NCBI GenBank assembly: GCA_945906915.1
Contig: CAMDSI010000117.1
Location: 1-6,742 of the forward strand
Length of the DNA stretch: 6,742 nucleotides
Reading direction: 5' to 3'
Source of the DNA: Spirosoma fluviale
GTDB lineage: Bacteria; Bacteroidota; Bacteroidia; Cytophagales; Spirosomataceae
A model generated the notes under the pieces. The model was given only the letters and a program-made list of their open reading frames with translations. It was not told the origin of the DNA and ran no database searches. Every line of letters starts with the position of its first letter. Positions within the stretch are counted from its first letter, which is position 1. Shown here piece after piece: positions 5,712-6,742 of this stretch. The translations under genes and the position numbers were made by a program.

Positions 5712-6365
5712 ATGATACACATGAAAGATATTTTCATAAAAATCTTCTTTATTGATTCACTTCTCGAGCTTTTCTCTCCCGTGATTTTTCCCGGTATCCC
5801 AGAAATTAGATACGTAACGAAGCCTTTGTTACTCATTTTATTGATGGGTCATGTAGCTGTCGAAAATCCCATACCGGCCTTATTTTTTACGGCCATTTTC
5901 GCCTTACTGGGGGATGTGTTTTTGATGATCCCAGGCGATAATCCCCTGTATTTTCAGCTGGGTTTAGGTTCATTTTTGGTGATGCAGCTGAGCTATATTC
6001 GCCTTTTTGCGCGCCAAACCCAAGATAAGTCTTGGATACCGGCTCATGCGCGCCAGCCACTAGCCGGAATCCTGATTTATGTGTTTAGTTTTTTGGCGTT
6101 TTTAAATCCGCATCTAGCAGACGCTATGAAGATTCCGGTTACCTTGTATGCTTTTGCGCTAGGGGCCATGTTATATTTTGCGATTCGATTAAGAAACCCA
6201 ACCATCGTTTGGGGAGCCTTTTTCTTTGTGGTGTCTGATAGTGTTTTGGCTTTTGGGAAGTTTTATTATTCTTTTCCGATGATATCTACCGTGGTAATGA
6301 GTACTTATATAGTGGCTCAATTGCTACTAATCAGTGCTTTGTGTAAATTGCAGTTTAAGAAATAA
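5712..6365 (+). CDS. YhhN/TMEM86-family integral membrane protein (lysoplasmalogenase-like)
   Basis: A protein of 217 residues and about seven or eight hydrophobic segments, placed in the inner membrane. Family marks (counted from the ATG at 5712): TKPLL (36-40), ALLGDVFLM with Asp68, FQLGLGSFLVMQLSY (81-95), GAFFFVVSDSVLAFGKF (168-184, with Asp176) and STYIVAQ (197-203). These are the conserved blocks of the YhhN family, whose animal member TMEM86B hydrolyses lysoplasmalogen; the bacterial substrate is generally unknown. The usual His in the GHxxY block is Gln92 here, which is notable. An upstream in-frame GTG at 5688 is rejected because it lies inside the nrdA terminator hairpin. A second ATG at 5721 would give 214 residues and is also possible. 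The next gene begins 3 bases after the stop, so the two are probably cotranscribed. Confidence 0.85.
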   Translation: MIHMKDIFIKIFFIDSLLELFSPVIFPGIPEIRYVTKPLLLILLMGHVAVENPIPALFFTAIFALLGDVFLMIPGDNPLYFQLGLGSFLVMQLSYIRLFARQTQDKSWIPAHARQPLAGILIYVFSFLAFLNPHLADAMKIPVTLYAFALGAMLYFAIRLRNPTIVWGAFFFVVSDSVLAFGKFYYSFPMISTVVMSTYIVAQLLLISALCKLQFKK

Positions 6366-6368
6366 ATC

Positions 6369-6742
6369 ATGACGACCCAAACGACCGAATCACTTCTTTC
6401 TACCTTAGGCTTGTCTTTGCAGGGATCTCTTTACACAGATACCGTGATGAAGACGCTCTATGCGACGGATGCATCTGCCTATCGGGAGATGCCTTTAGGG
6501 GTGGCGATTCCGGAGTCGAAAGAAGATTTGGAGAAAATCATTTTATTTGCAAATCAACATTCCATTCCTATGATACCGCGTACGGCAGGCACTTCGCTAG
6601 CAGGTCAAGTGGTAGGGAAGGCGCTCGTCGTGGATGTGTCTAAGTTTTTCAGTCGAATTTTAGAAATTAATAAGGAAGAATCTTACGTTTGGGTAGAGCC
6701 AGGTGTGGTTCGTGATGTGTTGAATGTAGAGTTGAAAAAGCA
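6369..6742 (+). CDS. FAD-linked oxidase (GlcD/YdiJ-like), N-terminal 124 residues, cut by window edge
   Basis: This is the start of a flavoprotein dehydrogenase with a PCMH-type FAD-binding domain, the class that oxidises D-lactate, glycolate or D-2-hydroxyglutarate. Visible: YATDASAYREMPLGVAIPES (31-50), the entry to the domain; PRTAGTSLAGQ (70-80), the glycine-rich loop contacting the FAD pyrophosphate; VVDVSKFFSRILEI (87-100); and WVEPGVVRDVLN (108-119). The frame is open at the window end. In Bacteroidota this N-terminus usually belongs to proteins near 970 residues with an added iron-sulfur cluster domain (YdiJ type), but that part is outside the window, so the substrate cannot be stated. 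The ATG at 6369 follows the preceding stop by 3 bases (TAA ATC ATG), which suggests translational coupling with the YhhN-family gene; no functional link between the two is evident. Confidence 0.88.
   Translation, partial: MTTQTTESLLSTLGLSLQGSLYTDTVMKTLYATDASAYREMPLGVAIPESKEDLEKIILFANQHSIPMIPRTAGTSLAGQVVGKALVVDVSKFFSRILEINKEESYVWVEPGVVRDVLNVELKK

Noticed and set aside
1..6742. Mobile elements, CRISPR array, toxin-antitoxin or defence system
   Set aside because: All supported genes are conserved housekeeping or common metabolic families. No transposase, terminal repeats, spaced repeats or small gene pair were seen.

Overview
This window looks like ordinary housekeeping chromosome from a Bacteroidota bacterium, probably Cytophagia-like, although the order is a guess. 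Three things support this. The alternative GlmU-type acetyltransferase sits next to a type B L31 gene. The promoters match the Bacteroidota pattern TTTG-N19/20-TAnnTTTG. Start codons lack clear Shine-Dalgarno sequences. I see no mobile element, CRISPR array, tRNA or rRNA, and no convincing new multi-gene system. The most interesting material is regulatory.

Left part, minus strand (about 1-2772): the order of transcription is rpmE2 (ribosomal protein bL31 type B), a GlmU-like left-handed beta-helix acyltransferase, holB (DNA polymerase III delta') and hemC (hydroxymethylbilane synthase, cut by the window edge). rpmE2 has a textbook promoter and an 80-base leader with two small hairpins. A strong terminator follows rpmE2, and a second consensus promoter is built into that terminator. 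It would start transcription almost on the ATG of the GlmU-like gene. The last three genes are 26 and 1 bases apart and so probably form one operon, initiated by a nearly leaderless transcript.

Middle (2658-3191): a 534-base AT-rich divergent intergenic region between rpmE2 and nrdA. Besides the rpmE2 promoter and leader it holds a one-mismatch promoter on the plus strand, a 16-base perfect palindrome, a terminator-like hairpin with no obvious gene to serve, and a TTAACGCA repeat spaced exactly 40 bases.

Right part, plus strand (3192-6742): nrdA, the large subunit of class I ribonucleotide reductase with an ATP-cone, ends in a strong hairpin terminator. After it come a YhhN/TMEM86-family membrane protein and, 3 bases later, the start of an FAD-linked oxidase that runs off the window. 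nrdB is not adjacent to nrdA here. The genes cover translation, envelope sugar metabolism, replication, heme synthesis, dNTP supply and probably lipid and hydroxy-acid metabolism. They are linked by transcription units, not by one pathway.
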